Positions 1 through 4,975 of a DNA stretch of 36,442 nt are shown in pieces. The position numbers and the translations under genes are program-made. Origin of the DNA: a virus; the IMG/VR virus record IMGVR_UViG_3300028563_000048, positions 1-36,442 of that record, one strand, 5' to 3'. The number at the start of each line of letters is the position of its first letter. Within the stretch, counting starts at the first letter, position 1. The notes below the pieces were generated by a model. It saw nothing but the letters and a program-made list of their open reading frames with translations. It did no database searches and was not told the DNA's origin.

Positions 1-96
1 GGCGAGCGGCCACCGCAACTTGCCGACTTACACCGCGCCTTTCATTTCATAGCCGTGCGATGGATGCAGGGCATCGGGTTCAAAGGCCACCGTTAA
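1..96 (+). CDS. possible C-terminal end of a gene entering from the left
   Basis: Frame 1 is open from the window edge to a TAA at 94-96, giving about 31 residues (it includes LADLHRAFHFIAVRWMQG). It could be the tail of a gene that starts outside the window. The piece is too short to recognise and the other two frames are also partly open, so this is a weak call. It lies 42 bases before the next well-supported start. Confidence 0.25.
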   Translation, partial: GERPPQLADLHRAFHFIAVRWMQGIGFKGHR

Positions 97-138
97 AATC
101 GCATTCGCTATCACCGCCGCTGACCGTAGGAGCCGAGA

Positions 139-321
139 ATGGACGAATTTCAAAGAGCGTTGGATTTGATGGCGGAATCGGTAGCGCACATGGATGTGAG
201 CCCGCGCAATCGAGAATTGATAAAAGCCGCCATGCGCTGCGCCATCGATTATGCCCACCACCGGAGAGCGGGCTACGAGCTTTCACCCGCAGCAAAAGAA
301 CGGCAGCGCAGTCATGGCTAG
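139..321 (+). CDS. small hypothetical protein, 60 aa
   Basis: This ORF starts at an ATG preceded by a good ribosome binding site (AGGAG at about 127-131). The product is short, soluble and probably helical (MDEFQRALDLMAESVAHMDV at the N-terminus) and ends in a basic stretch. I do not recognise a family. It is the first of a run of closely spaced small plus-strand genes (139-1243), a layout typical of phage accessory or early genes. No signal peptide or membrane segment is visible. Confidence 0.6.
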   Translation: MDEFQRALDLMAESVAHMDVSPRNRELIKAAMRCAIDYAHHRRAGYELSPAAKERQRSHG

Positions 322-330
322 GGTGCGTCG

Positions 331-411
331 ATGAGCAAACACTTTCACTGGTACGTCATCGCCGGATTGATCGGGGTTTTAATTCTGCACGGCTTTGGTG
401 TTATTCGCTGA
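331..411 (+). CDS. 26-residue single-pass membrane peptide
   Basis: The reading frame ATG to TGA encodes MSKHFHWYVIAGLIGVLILH followed by GFGVIR. Nearly the whole peptide is one hydrophobic segment with a short charged N-terminus, as in phage membrane micro-proteins. It begins 9 bases after the preceding stop, with the weak Shine-Dalgarno-like GGGTG upstream. Function is unknown. Tight spacing and a clean transmembrane pattern are the only support, so the call is moderate. Confidence 0.4.
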   Translation: MSKHFHWYVIAGLIGVLILHGFGVIR

Positions 412-439
412 CGTGTCGTGGTCGCAGATGGAGGGATTG

Positions 440-895
440 ATGTGGTTTAGACTTGATGGTGATGCCAGGCTGGGGCGCTGCGCGACTGACGGATGCGGCG
501 GACAGCCGACTTCTCGACTTGAACACGGCGGCGTCGGGTCAAACTACTGTTCCGGTTGCCGCGAGAAGATCGAGCATCCTGAGCCAAGCGAGGTCACTGT
601 TCGCCGGATGCGTGGCGAATGGCCTGACGGCTGGCGATTGGGGGTTGCCGGATGCTCGATCTGCATGGGTGCCGAGATCGAGCGGCTGCGGGACCAACTG
701 GAGCACTCAGGACGTGAGCGCGCTTTGTTCTCCTCGGAGATCGAACGGCTGCGGGACTTGGCGGCTTCCCTCATGGCGTTGCTGGATCATATGCCGGTGA
801 AGCATCCGCAGCAGAGTTGGCAGCGAAACGAACTACGCAGGCAATTCGACGCGGCTGTCGGTCGTCAGCAGTCACAGAACACGGAGCAGAAATGA
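440..895 (+). CDS. zinc-ribbon and coiled-coil hypothetical protein, 151 aa
   Basis: I place the start at ATG 440, behind GGAGGG at 429-434, rather than at upstream in-frame ATGs. The N-terminal part has paired cysteines (C14-x4-C19 and C37-x2-C40), which suggests a small zinc-binding knuckle; another CxxC is at 72-75. Residues about 78-115 contain the repeated pattern EIERLRDQLE...EIERLRDLAA and probably form a coiled coil. This pairing of zinc knuckle and short coil is common in phage proteins of unknown role. The stop overlaps the next start in ATGA at 892-895, so the two are translationally coupled. Confidence 0.65.
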   Translation: MWFRLDGDARLGRCATDGCGGQPTSRLEHGGVGSNYCSGCREKIEHPEPSEVTVRRMRGEWPDGWRLGVAGCSICMGAEIERLRDQLEHSGRERALFSSEIERLRDLAASLMALLDHMPVKHPQQSWQRNELRRQFDAAVGRQQSQNTEQK

Positions 896-1095
896 AGCTT
901 TCCGATAAAGACGCTCACGCCTTGGCTTGCTTCTTCGCCATGCACCACGGCGCCAATGCACTGGGTGGCAAGCCTCCCGGTGTTCGCAACATCGAGCGCG
1001 TTGTCATGGCGACTTTCGGCCTCGTCACCAAGAAGGGAAAGTTTGCACTCACACCACGCGGCAGGCGGGCAGTAAAACTCGCCCAATCCGATTGA
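892..1095 (+). CDS. hypothetical protein, 67 aa
   Basis: The start overlaps the previous stop in ATGA, which argues for real translational coupling. The product begins MKLSDKDAHALACFFAMHHG and has a basic C-terminal half (TKKGKFALTPRGRRAVKLAQ) that could contact nucleic acid. The C-terminal LTPRGRRAVKL pattern resembles the end of a winged-helix domain, but the protein is too short to be certain. No function assigned. Confidence 0.6.
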   Translation: MKLSDKDAHALACFFAMHHGANALGGKPPGVRNIERVVMATFGLVTKKGKFALTPRGRRAVKLAQSD

Positions 1096-1123
1096 GTTCA
1101 ATCTCATCACAGGATAGCAACCG

Positions 1124-1243
1124 ATGCGCCAAGCCATTTTATCATCCCTCGCCATCGCCGTGATATGCTTGACGATAGCCATGCTAGCTCACATCCCGAT
1201 TCACCCCAACGTGCCGTTTACTGCTGCGATAATGCAGCCTTAG
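1124..1243 (+). CDS. 39-residue membrane or secreted peptide
   Basis: The frame encodes MRQAILSSLAIAVICLTIAM followed by LAHIPIHPNVPFTAAIMQP. It has a basic N-terminus and a hydrophobic core of about 18 residues, so it is a single transmembrane segment or an uncleaved signal. A weak purine stretch (AGGATAG) lies upstream. Its last 26 bases overlap the 3' end of the convergent minus-strand gene ending at 1218. Function unknown. Confidence 0.4.
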   Translation: MRQAILSSLAIAVICLTIAMLAHIPIHPNVPFTAAIMQP

Positions 1244-1451
1244 CCCTAGCTATTGCATCACGGCAAGATCTTACGATAGGATCTATATCGTTTAATCTTG
1301 CTAATCTGTACTTGGCTTTAGCTGCTTGTGCTCTTGTCATTACGTCTGTTGGGAATCCTTCGCGGGAAGCAAGTTCTACGCATTCCTGTGGAACATAGAC
1401 CTGAGCTACAGCGGGCATGCAGGTTAGCATTAGGACAATCATCATTCGCAT
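1218..1451 (-). CDS. small exported protein with signal peptide, 77 aa
   Basis: The product starts MRMMIVLMLTCMPAVAQ, a short signal peptide with an AVA-Q type cleavage site, followed by a small periplasmic domain with two cysteines (QECVEL and VRSCRD) likely to form a disulfide. Start 1451 has AGGGA about 8 bases upstream; the alternative ATG at 1445 overlaps the previous stop as ATGA. It is the last of three overlapping minus-strand genes for exported proteins. I do not recognise the domain. Confidence 0.6.
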   Translation of the reverse strand: MRMMIVLMLTCMPAVAQVYVPQECVELASREGFPTDVMTRAQAAKAKYRLARLNDIDPIVRSCRDAIARAKAALSQQ

Positions 1452-1858
1452 ATTCTGATTCCCTGATGATTGTGGCAGACCCTGACTTCTACCGAGCCGA
1501 GACCCTCTATTCCTAGTTGGTCAGCAGCGGCTGGCGTGAGATCAATGATCCGCTTCATTAGGTCCGGACGCCTTCGTTGGCAATGAGCCGAACCACACGG
1601 CCCGATATCATTAATCTTAACATAGATTCTCTGGCCGTTCTTCAGGTTTTTGACCTGAACCAACGAACCCATTGGCAGATGTCTATGGGCCGCTGTCATG
1701 GAATACGGATTGAACATCGCTCCAGTTGCTACCCGATGGTGGTAATTGCCATCGTCGAAACGAGTGGCGTTACCATCATCCACAGACGCCGTGCCGTATT
1801 CCAGTCCCAAGGCAGGGCTGACCAATAGAGCCAGCCCTACTGCGATTGCGATTCTCAT
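1442..1858 (-). CDS. RlpA-like double-psi beta-barrel exported protein
   Basis: The protein has a signal peptide (MRIAIAVGLALLVSPALG) and then the RlpA/expansin-type double-psi beta-barrel pattern: TGAMFNPYSMTAAHRHLPMG, then VQVKNLKNGQRIYVKINDIG, then IIDLTPAAADQLGI. In bacteria RlpA proteins bind or cleave peptidoglycan at the septum (lytic transglycosylase activity in Pseudomonas). The catalytic Asp of the family corresponds to the KINDIG segment. It is encoded between two other exported proteins with ATGA-type overlaps, so the three act as one unit, probably in the cell envelope. An RlpA-like gene is unusual in a phage. Whether it is enzymatically active cannot be told from sequence alone. 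Confidence 0.8.
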   Translation of the reverse strand: MRIAIAVGLALLVSPALGLEYGTASVDDGNATRFDDGNYHHRVATGAMFNPYSMTAAHRHLPMGSLVQVKNLKNGQRIYVKINDIGPCGSAHCQRRRPDLMKRIIDLTPAAADQLGIEGLGSVEVRVCHNHQGIRICE

Positions 1859-2343
1859 TGTGGCCGGAATCTATCGATGGCCACCGAAGCATCGGCATAC
1901 TGAATATGCCGTTTCAGGCTTTTGTGGTGCGAATTTGAGGCGAATTGCGTCCCATGAGGGTCCACCACATGGAATCCAGCCAATGATCGAGCGTGAATCC
2001 TCGTTTGGTGGCCGCCGCTGTTCGCATCATACGCCAGGACCGTATTCCCATCGAGAACCTGCTCAATGATAAAGACGTGCCCATGCCGCCATGCCGCCAT
2101 GCCTGGGGCTGGAGAGGCTGACGGGAACCGGCTCCAATTCGAGGCCAGATAGAGGTCTCGTACTGGATGCCCATAGACTCTGGAGCTTGCTCCGCATCCA
2201 CAAAATGCAGATCGAGGGCAACCAGATGGGTGTGAAACGACTTGTCCTGAGTACGTCGCAGTAGACTGTCTTTGGTGGTGGCGGGCATCCGCTGGTGAAG
2301 CGAACATCGCTAGTAGCGCGGCGGTCACGATTATACGGATCAT
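1855..2343 (-). CDS. exported NlpC/P60- or CHAP-like putative peptidase, 162 aa
   Basis: A signal peptide (MIRIIVTAALLAMFASPADA) precedes a domain with a Cys-rich motif (SAFCGCGASS), the segment RDLYLASNWSRFP and a His-containing strand (WRHGHVFIIEQ), followed by YDANSGGHQTRIHARSLAGF. The Cys followed by His order fits a papain-like NlpC/P60 or CHAP hydrolase acting on peptidoglycan. The same architecture is familiar from uncharacterised Rhizobiales proteins. It is the first gene of a leftward three-gene unit, behind a good promoter at 2424-2451 and an AGGA ribosome binding site. Enzymatic role is an inference. Confidence 0.6.
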   Translation of the reverse strand: MIRIIVTAALLAMFASPADARHHQRQSTATYSGQVVSHPSGCPRSAFCGCGASSRVYGHPVRDLYLASNWSRFPSASPAPGMAAWRHGHVFIIEQVLDGNTVLAYDANSGGHQTRIHARSLAGFHVVDPHGTQFASNSHHKSLKRHIQYADASVAIDRFRPQ

Positions 2344-2423
2344 GATCGTATCGTTCCTTTGCGTTGGTTTCGTTGCGTCAGTCGGTTTTGCCTGCCTCCG
2401 TCAGGAGTGTTGCTGGTGTGTGC

Positions 2424-2451
2424 ATTTTAGTACATCCAAACTCTCAATCAA
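2424..2451 (-). promoter_or_regulatory. sigma70-type promoter for the exported-protein operon
   Basis: On the minus strand TTGATT (2451-2446) and TAAAAT (2429-2424) are separated by 16 bases. This is a good -35/-10 match about 80 bases upstream of the ATG at 2343. It lies back to back with a weaker rightward promoter candidate. Confidence 0.55.
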
Positions 2452-2455
2452 CCCC

Positions 2456-2486
2456 TTGACGAATTCAGAACAACCAGCTAGCTAAT
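2456..2486 (+). promoter_or_regulatory. candidate rightward promoter ahead of the tRNA array
   Basis: TTGACG at 2456-2461 is a strong -35 match. The -10 is poor: GCTAAT at 2481-2486 (19-base spacer) or TAGCTA at 2479-2484 (17-base spacer). It is the best promoter-like sequence upstream of the first tRNA on the plus strand. Confidence 0.35.
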
Positions 2487-2764
2487 TCACAACAACGGAA
2501 GAACCATGTTCTCGATATCCTCATATCCACTCACAAGCGCCGCGCCGAGTAATTGGCAACGGTCGTTTTTGTGCGTCGATAACATGGAAAAGCCCATTAA
2601 AGGGCGACAGACTAGAGACTAAACGGCAGGGGCTCTTTCCTCTGCCGGTACGGGCAGAGAAGAAAAGACGGCCCCACAATCTCCAAAGATAATTCTGGGC
2701 CTCTCACTTCAACGCTCGACGACCACGGATGTACTGGGGTCGGGATGTATGAAATCGTGAGAAA

Positions 2765-2780
2765 GTCCAGAATTCTGGAC
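2765..2780. promoter_or_regulatory. 16-bp perfect palindrome, operator-like
   Basis: GTCCAGAATTCTGGAC reads identically on both strands. The half-site AATTCTGG also occurs at 2691-2698, about 75 bases upstream. The pair looks like a binding site for a dimeric regulator, but the binder is unknown. Confidence 0.4.
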
Positions 2781-2830
2781 GGCCCATTCGTCACCGCCTC
2801 CTTCGGGATGGTTAGCGGATGGGTCGTCTA

Positions 2831-2877
2831 TTCTCTCTACTTCTTCTCTCTTCTTCGAAGAGAAGAAGTAGAGAGAA
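2831..2877. repeat. 19-bp perfect inverted repeat upstream of the first tRNA
   Basis: Arms 2831-2849 and 2859-2877 pair perfectly around a 9-base loop. One arm is almost pure pyrimidine and the other purine. It ends 8 bases before the first tRNA. There is no downstream T-tract, so it is not a classical terminator; an RNase III site or 5' boundary for tRNA processing is more likely. Confidence 0.65.
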
Positions 2878-2884
2878 AGAGATT

Positions 2885-2958
2885 GCCCGGTTAGTTCAAT
2901 GACAGAACACACCCTTTGTACGGCTGAGACGCGGGTTCGATTCCTGCACCGGGCTCCA
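2885..2958 (+). tRNA. tRNA-Thr(TGT)
   Basis: Acceptor GCCCGGT/ACCGGGC, D-stem GTTC/GAAC, anticodon loop TTTGTAC on stem CACCC/GGCTG (one C-C mismatch), T-arm GCGGG-TTCGATT-CCTGC, U73 and encoded CCA. First tRNA of the array. Confidence 0.85.
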
Positions 2959-3134
2959 CTATTCGGACGGCGACCGAATAATCAGCGGAACGAGACCAAA
3001 CCCGGTGTAGCGATACGGTGCGGGTGTAGTCCCCGAGATGAGTATGGTTAGGGGACAGGAGAGGGTTAAAACGAGGCGTCACCACCAGACACGCCTATCG
3101 TCCGTAAGCGGGGGTTCGCTGCCCGCACAGTTAA
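2959..3134 (+). other. structured inter-tRNA segment, unassigned RNA (core 3018-3128)
   Basis: This 176-nt gap holds no CDS and no normal tRNA. A 7-bp closing stem GTGCGGG (3018-3024)/CCCGCAC (3122-3128) encloses hairpins GTCCCC/GGGGAC (3029-3034, 3051-3056), AGGCGT/ACGCCT (3074-3079, 3091-3096) and a T-arm-like GGGGGTTCGCTGCCC. A separate hairpin ATTCGG/CCGAAT lies at 2961-2979. No CCA follows. It may be a degenerate or highly divergent tRNA, or a small RNA. Confidence 0.4.
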
Positions 3135-3208
3135 TCTCCCATAGTTCATTGGTAGAACACAACTTTGGTAAAGTTGAGAGGGTGGGTCGGAACCACCTGG
3201 GAGAACCA
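3135..3208 (+). tRNA. tRNA-Thr(GGT)
   Basis: Acceptor TCTCCCA/TGGGAGA, D-stem GTTC/GAAC, anticodon stem CAACT/AGTTG with loop TTGGTAA, T-arm GGTGG/CCACC with the non-canonical loop GTCGGAA, A73 and CCA. Confidence 0.9.
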
Positions 3209-3212
3209 ATAA

Positions 3213-3295
3213 GCCTCTGTGGTGGAACGCATACACACTTGTCTTAGAAACAAGCGCCGAAAGGCATGGGGGTTCAAATCCCTCCAGAGGTACCA
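3213..3295 (+). tRNA. tRNA-Leu(TAG)
   Basis: Acceptor GCCTCTG/CAGAGGT (first pair G-U), anticodon stem CTTGT/ACAAG with loop CTTAGAA, a long variable arm (GCC GAAA GGC) as expected for leucine, T-loop TTCAAAT, A73 and CCA. Confidence 0.9.
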
Positions 3296-3298
3296 AAT

Positions 3299-3375
3299 GC
3301 CTACATAGCCCAACGGCAGAGGCCATTTGCTCAAAACAAATCCCAGTCCAGGTTCAAATCCTGGTGTAGGCACCA
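3299..3375 (+). tRNA. tRNA-Leu(CAA) lacking the long variable arm
   Basis: Acceptor GCCTACA/TGTAGGC, anticodon stem ATTTG/CAAAT with loop CTCAAAA (anticodon CAA), T-arm CCAGG-TTCAAAT-CCTGG, A73 and CCA. The variable region is only 6 nt (CCCAGT), unlike normal class II leucine tRNAs, so the charging identity is uncertain. Confidence 0.85.
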
Positions 3376-3380
3376 AATAC

Positions 3381-3455
3381 GCTCCCTTAGCTTAGCGGCC
3401 AAAGCATCCGGCCTACACCCGGTGATCCCGTGTTCGAGTCACGGAGGGAGTACCA
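3381..3455 (+). tRNA. tRNA-Val(TAC) with C33
   Basis: Acceptor GCTCCCT/AGGGAGT, anticodon stem TCCGG/CCGGT (outer T-T mismatch) with loop CCTACAC, giving anticodon TAC after C33 instead of the universal U33. T-arm CCGTG-TTCGAGT-CACGG, A73, CCA. Confidence 0.8.
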
Positions 3456-3459
3456 ATAC

Positions 3460-3533
3460 GCTAGTGAACGGAAAAGTGACGGCGGCACCCGATAAGTGTC
3501 TTGCAGGAGGGGCAGTACCTCCCACTAGCACCA
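3460..3533 (+). tRNA. tRNA-Ile(GAT) with C33 and unusual T-loop
   Basis: Acceptor GCTAGTG/CACTAGC, anticodon stem GGCAC/GTGTC with loop CCGATAA (C33, anticodon GAT), T-stem GGAGG/CCTCC with loop GGCAGTA, A73, CCA. The D-arm is poorly paired. Confidence 0.75.
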
Positions 3534-3537
3534 ATAC

Positions 3538-3619
3538 GGACGGCTAACCTTAAAACCCAGCGTGGTGCGGGGCGGAACTTTTAACTCCGTGGTAAGAGGA
3601 TCGTAACCTCAGCCGTTCA
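3538..3619 (+). tRNA. degenerate tRNA-Lys(TTT)-like
   Basis: Acceptor GGACGGC/GCCGTTC pairs over 7 bp. Anticodon arm CGGAA-CTTTTAA-CTCCG has one mismatch and gives TTT. T-arm GAGG-ATCGTAA-CCTC has 4 bp. The D region is about 9 nt too long, and no CCA is encoded: the next tRNA starts 2 nt after base A73. It may need a CCA-adding enzyme or be decaying. Confidence 0.5.
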
Positions 3620-3620
3620 C

Positions 3621-3696
3621 GGACCCCTAGCATAATGGGTAGTGTGCTGGATTCTTAATCCATGCGGTCGGAGTTCAAATCTCCGGGGGTTCACCA
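3621..3696 (+). tRNA. tRNA-Lys(CTT)
   Basis: Acceptor GGACCCC/GGGGTTC, D-stem GCAT/GTGC, anticodon loop TTCTTAA on TGGA/TCCA, T-arm CGGAG-TTCAAAT-CTCCG, A73 and CCA. Confidence 0.85.
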
Positions 3697-3700
3697 ATAA

Positions 3701-3774
3701 GGCCCTGTAATTCAAAGGTAGAATGCCCGGTTGTCAACCGGAGAACGGCGGGTCAGTACCGCCCAGGGTCGCCA
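3701..3774 (+). tRNA. tRNA-Asp(GTC)
   Basis: Acceptor GGCCCTG/CAGGGTC, anticodon loop TTGTCAA on CCGG/CCGG, T-stem GGCGG/CCGCC with non-canonical loop GTCAGTA, G73 (expected for Asp) and CCA. Confidence 0.88.
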
Positions 3775-3788
3775 TTATGGAGAAAATA

Positions 3789-3944
3789 ATGCTGAAATGG
3801 ACTCTAAGCAAAGCCAAGAATGGCTATGTCCTGCATACACATACCGATAAAGACAGTTATGTTTTTATTTTTAGAACTTGGGATGAAGTCATCAAATTTC
3901 TGACTGACCATCCAACTTTAGGGGGTAAAGAGGGCGCAGAATAA
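3789..3944 (+). CDS. small hypothetical protein inside the tRNA array, 51 aa
   Basis: ATG 3789 is chosen because GGAG (3779-3782) lies 6 bases upstream; an upstream in-frame ATG at 3777 has no such site. The product (MLKWTLSKAKNGYVLHTHTD at the N-terminus, then YVFIFRTWDEVIKFLTDHP) looks like a compact alpha/beta domain. It resembles small phage proteins of unknown function. Its TAA ends at 3944 and the next tRNA begins at 3945, so the gene fills the gap between two tRNAs exactly. This abutment is part of a pattern seen for all five array ORFs. Confidence 0.65.
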   Translation: MLKWTLSKAKNGYVLHTHTDKDSYVFIFRTWDEVIKFLTDHPTLGGKEGAE

Positions 3945-4035
3945 CGGCGTTAGCTCAGGTGAGCGGCTGGGCCTTATAAACCCGGAGCACCAGATCGGTG
4001 TAGACGGGCGGGTTCAATACCCGCAACGCCGACCA
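3945..4035 (+). tRNA. tRNA-Ile(TAT)-like with long variable arm
   Basis: Acceptor CGGCGTT/AACGCCG, T-arm GCGGG-TTCAATA-CCCGC, A73, CCA. Anticodon loop CTTATAA on TGGG/CCCG (closing C-A mismatch) gives TAT. A long variable arm (CACC/GGTG) and a D-hairpin with 4-nt loop are atypical for isoleucine, so amino-acid identity is uncertain. Confidence 0.75.
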
Positions 4036-4047
4036 TTAGAGGATACC

Positions 4048-4389
4048 ATGCGTGTCATTGCCACAATGGATGGAAAGACTGTTCCAGCTACATTCTCATT
4101 GGTTGTCCATGGTGCTCCGCATAGACGGATGCACATACGGATGATCCAGCAGTACCGGGATGAGATCCGTAGGGCCTGTGATGCAGCAGGGATTATAACA
4201 CCGATAGACACAACAGTTGATTTGGCTGTTTTGTTTGTTGATCCAACAAGTCCGGATTATGACAATCTCTTGGCTGCTCTGTACCAAGCCATGGATGGAG
4301 CGACCTTGAAAAAGCCCGGAATCCTTGTTGATGATAGCCTTATAGGAACGATCCGGAGGCTAGCGAAATACAGTTCTAAGGATGCGTAG
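4048..4389 (+). CDS. RusA-like Holliday-junction resolvase, 113 aa, in the tRNA array
   Basis: ATG 4048 follows AGAGGA. The protein carries the RusA core: DLAVLFVDPTSPDYDNLLAA (Asp70, Asp72, Asn73) and GILVDDSLIG (Asp95, Asp96). In Escherichia coli RusA three such aspartates bind the metal and cut Holliday junctions as a dimer; length (about 120 aa) also fits. The N-terminal half is more divergent than in the second RusA gene of this window (8378-8749). The stop TAG at 4387-4389 is formed by bases 8-10 of the next tRNA-Arg, so gene and tRNA overlap by 10 nt. It may act in recombination of the array, but that is inference. Confidence 0.7.
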   Translation: MRVIATMDGKTVPATFSLVVHGAPHRRMHIRMIQQYRDEIRRACDAAGIITPIDTTVDLAVLFVDPTSPDYDNLLAALYQAMDGATLKKPGILVDDSLIGTIRRLAKYSSKDA

Positions 4390-4457
4390 CTTAACTGAAC
4401 AAAGCGCCGACCTCCGAAGTCGGGAGATTCCAGGTTTGAGTCCTGGCGCATTCACCA
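4380..4457 (+). tRNA. tRNA-Arg(CCG)
   Basis: Acceptor GGATGCG/CGCATTC, D-stem GCTT/AAGC, anticodon stem CCGAC/GTCGG with loop CTCCGAA, T-arm CCAGG-TTTGAGT-CCTGG, A73 and CCA. Its first 10 bases are also the end of the upstream RusA-like ORF. Confidence 0.9.
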
Positions 4458-4546
4458 AATGGCATAGAGAGGGGCCTAACCGCCATTGCCGATGCCAGAT
4501 TACAGCCGAGTTGGTATTACAACTCTCTTGCTCGGCCAGCCAATAT
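4458..4546 (+). other. unassigned structured segment between tRNAs
   Basis: This 89-nt gap ends in GCCAATA, the same 3' context as the real tRNAs. GAGTTG/CAACTC (4508-4513, 4520-4525) and GCCGAG/CTCGGC (4505-4510, 4531-4536) are alternative hairpins. TGGC near its 5' end can pair with GCCA near its 3' end. I could not fit a convincing anticodon arm. It may be a tRNA relic. Confidence 0.35.
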
Positions 4547-4636
4547 GGAAGGGTAACTTGGGCGGCCCCAAGCCTCGTCTTGAAAACGAGTGGAAGGCGA
4601 AAGCCTTTGGAGATCGACACTGCCACCCTTCCTCCA
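4547..4636 (+). tRNA. tRNA-Ser(TGA)
   Basis: Acceptor GGAAGGG/CCCTTCC, anticodon stem CTCGT/ACGAG with loop CTTGAAA, long variable arm AAGGC-GAAA-GCCTT, T-arm with a bulge and loop ATCGACA, U73 and CCA. Confidence 0.88.
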
Positions 4637-4658
4637 CATTCAGTTGTTACAAGACTTA

Positions 4659-4735
4659 CGCGGGATGGAGCAGGAGTAGCTCGCGTGGTTCATACCCACG
4701 AGGACGATGGATGCGACCGCCATCTCCCGCAACCA
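4659..4735 (+). tRNA. initiator tRNA-fMet(CAT)
   Basis: CGCGGGA pairs with TCCCGCA except for the first position, giving the C1-A72 mismatch that marks initiator tRNAs. D-stem GAGC/GCTC contains the initiator A11-U24 pair. Anticodon stem CGTGG/CCACG with loop TTCATAC. It ends ACCA and is 77 nt, like Escherichia coli tRNA-fMet. The T-loop appears enlarged (GATGG/CCATC). Confidence 0.9.
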
Positions 4736-4739
4736 ATAC

Positions 4740-4811
4740 AGCGGCAGTTCCGAAGAACAGGAGATCCTCATAAGGTCTCACAGGTGGGGTTAGCACCCAC
4801 AGCCGCTACCA
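4740..4811 (+). tRNA. tRNA-Met(CAT), elongator or Ile2 type
   Basis: Acceptor AGCGGCA/AGCCGCT (innermost A-A mismatch), D-hairpin GTTC-CGAA-GAAC with only a 4-nt loop, anticodon stem AGATC/GGTCT with loop CTCATAA, T-stem GTGGG/CCCAC with loop GTTAGCA, A73, CCA. Could read AUG, or AUA if C34 is lysidine-modified. Confidence 0.82.
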
Positions 4812-4812
4812 T

Positions 4813-4898
4813 GCCTCAGTAGGCTGCTAAGGACGCAGCGCCGTCTGTAAAACGGATGCCTTCGGGCTGGCCAGGATCGTTCCCTGGGTGAGGCACCA
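4813..4898 (+). tRNA. tRNA-Tyr(GTA)
   Basis: Acceptor GCCTCA/TGAGGC, anticodon loop CTGTAAA on CCGT/ACGG, long variable arm GCC-TTCG-GGC as expected for tyrosine, T-stem CCAGG/CCTGG with loop ATCGTTC, A73, CCA. It starts one base after the previous CCA. Confidence 0.88.
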
Positions 4899-4901
4899 AT
4901 T

Positions 4902-4975
4902 GCGGCCATAGCTCAATGGAAGAGCTTCTGCTTGCCAAGCAGAGGACGCCGGATCGTAACCGGCTGGCCGCTCCA
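4902..4975 (+). tRNA. tRNA-Gly(GCC)
   Basis: Acceptor GCGGCCA/TGGCCGC, anticodon stem TCTGC/GCAGA with loop TTGCCAA, T-stem GCCGG/CCGGC with loop ATCGTAA, U73 (expected for Gly) and CCA. Confidence 0.92.

Larger units (their letters stand above)
2344..2884. other. 540-nt divergent intergenic region with stacked hairpins
   Basis: No convincing gene is present. The region contains back-to-back promoter candidates, GCCC/GGGC hairpin 2592-2605, two mutually exclusive hairpins (2624-2629 with 2642-2647, or 2640-2646 with 2653-2659), a 16-bp perfect palindrome at 2765-2780 and a 19-bp stem at 2831-2877. On the plus strand it would be the leader of the tRNA transcript. Confidence 0.6.

Noticed and set aside
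2612-3376. Minus-strand ORFs of 60-86 aa in the array leader and first tRNAs (for example 3066-3326)
   Set aside because: They are antisense to tRNAs that fold well and have no ribosome binding site or recognisable domain.
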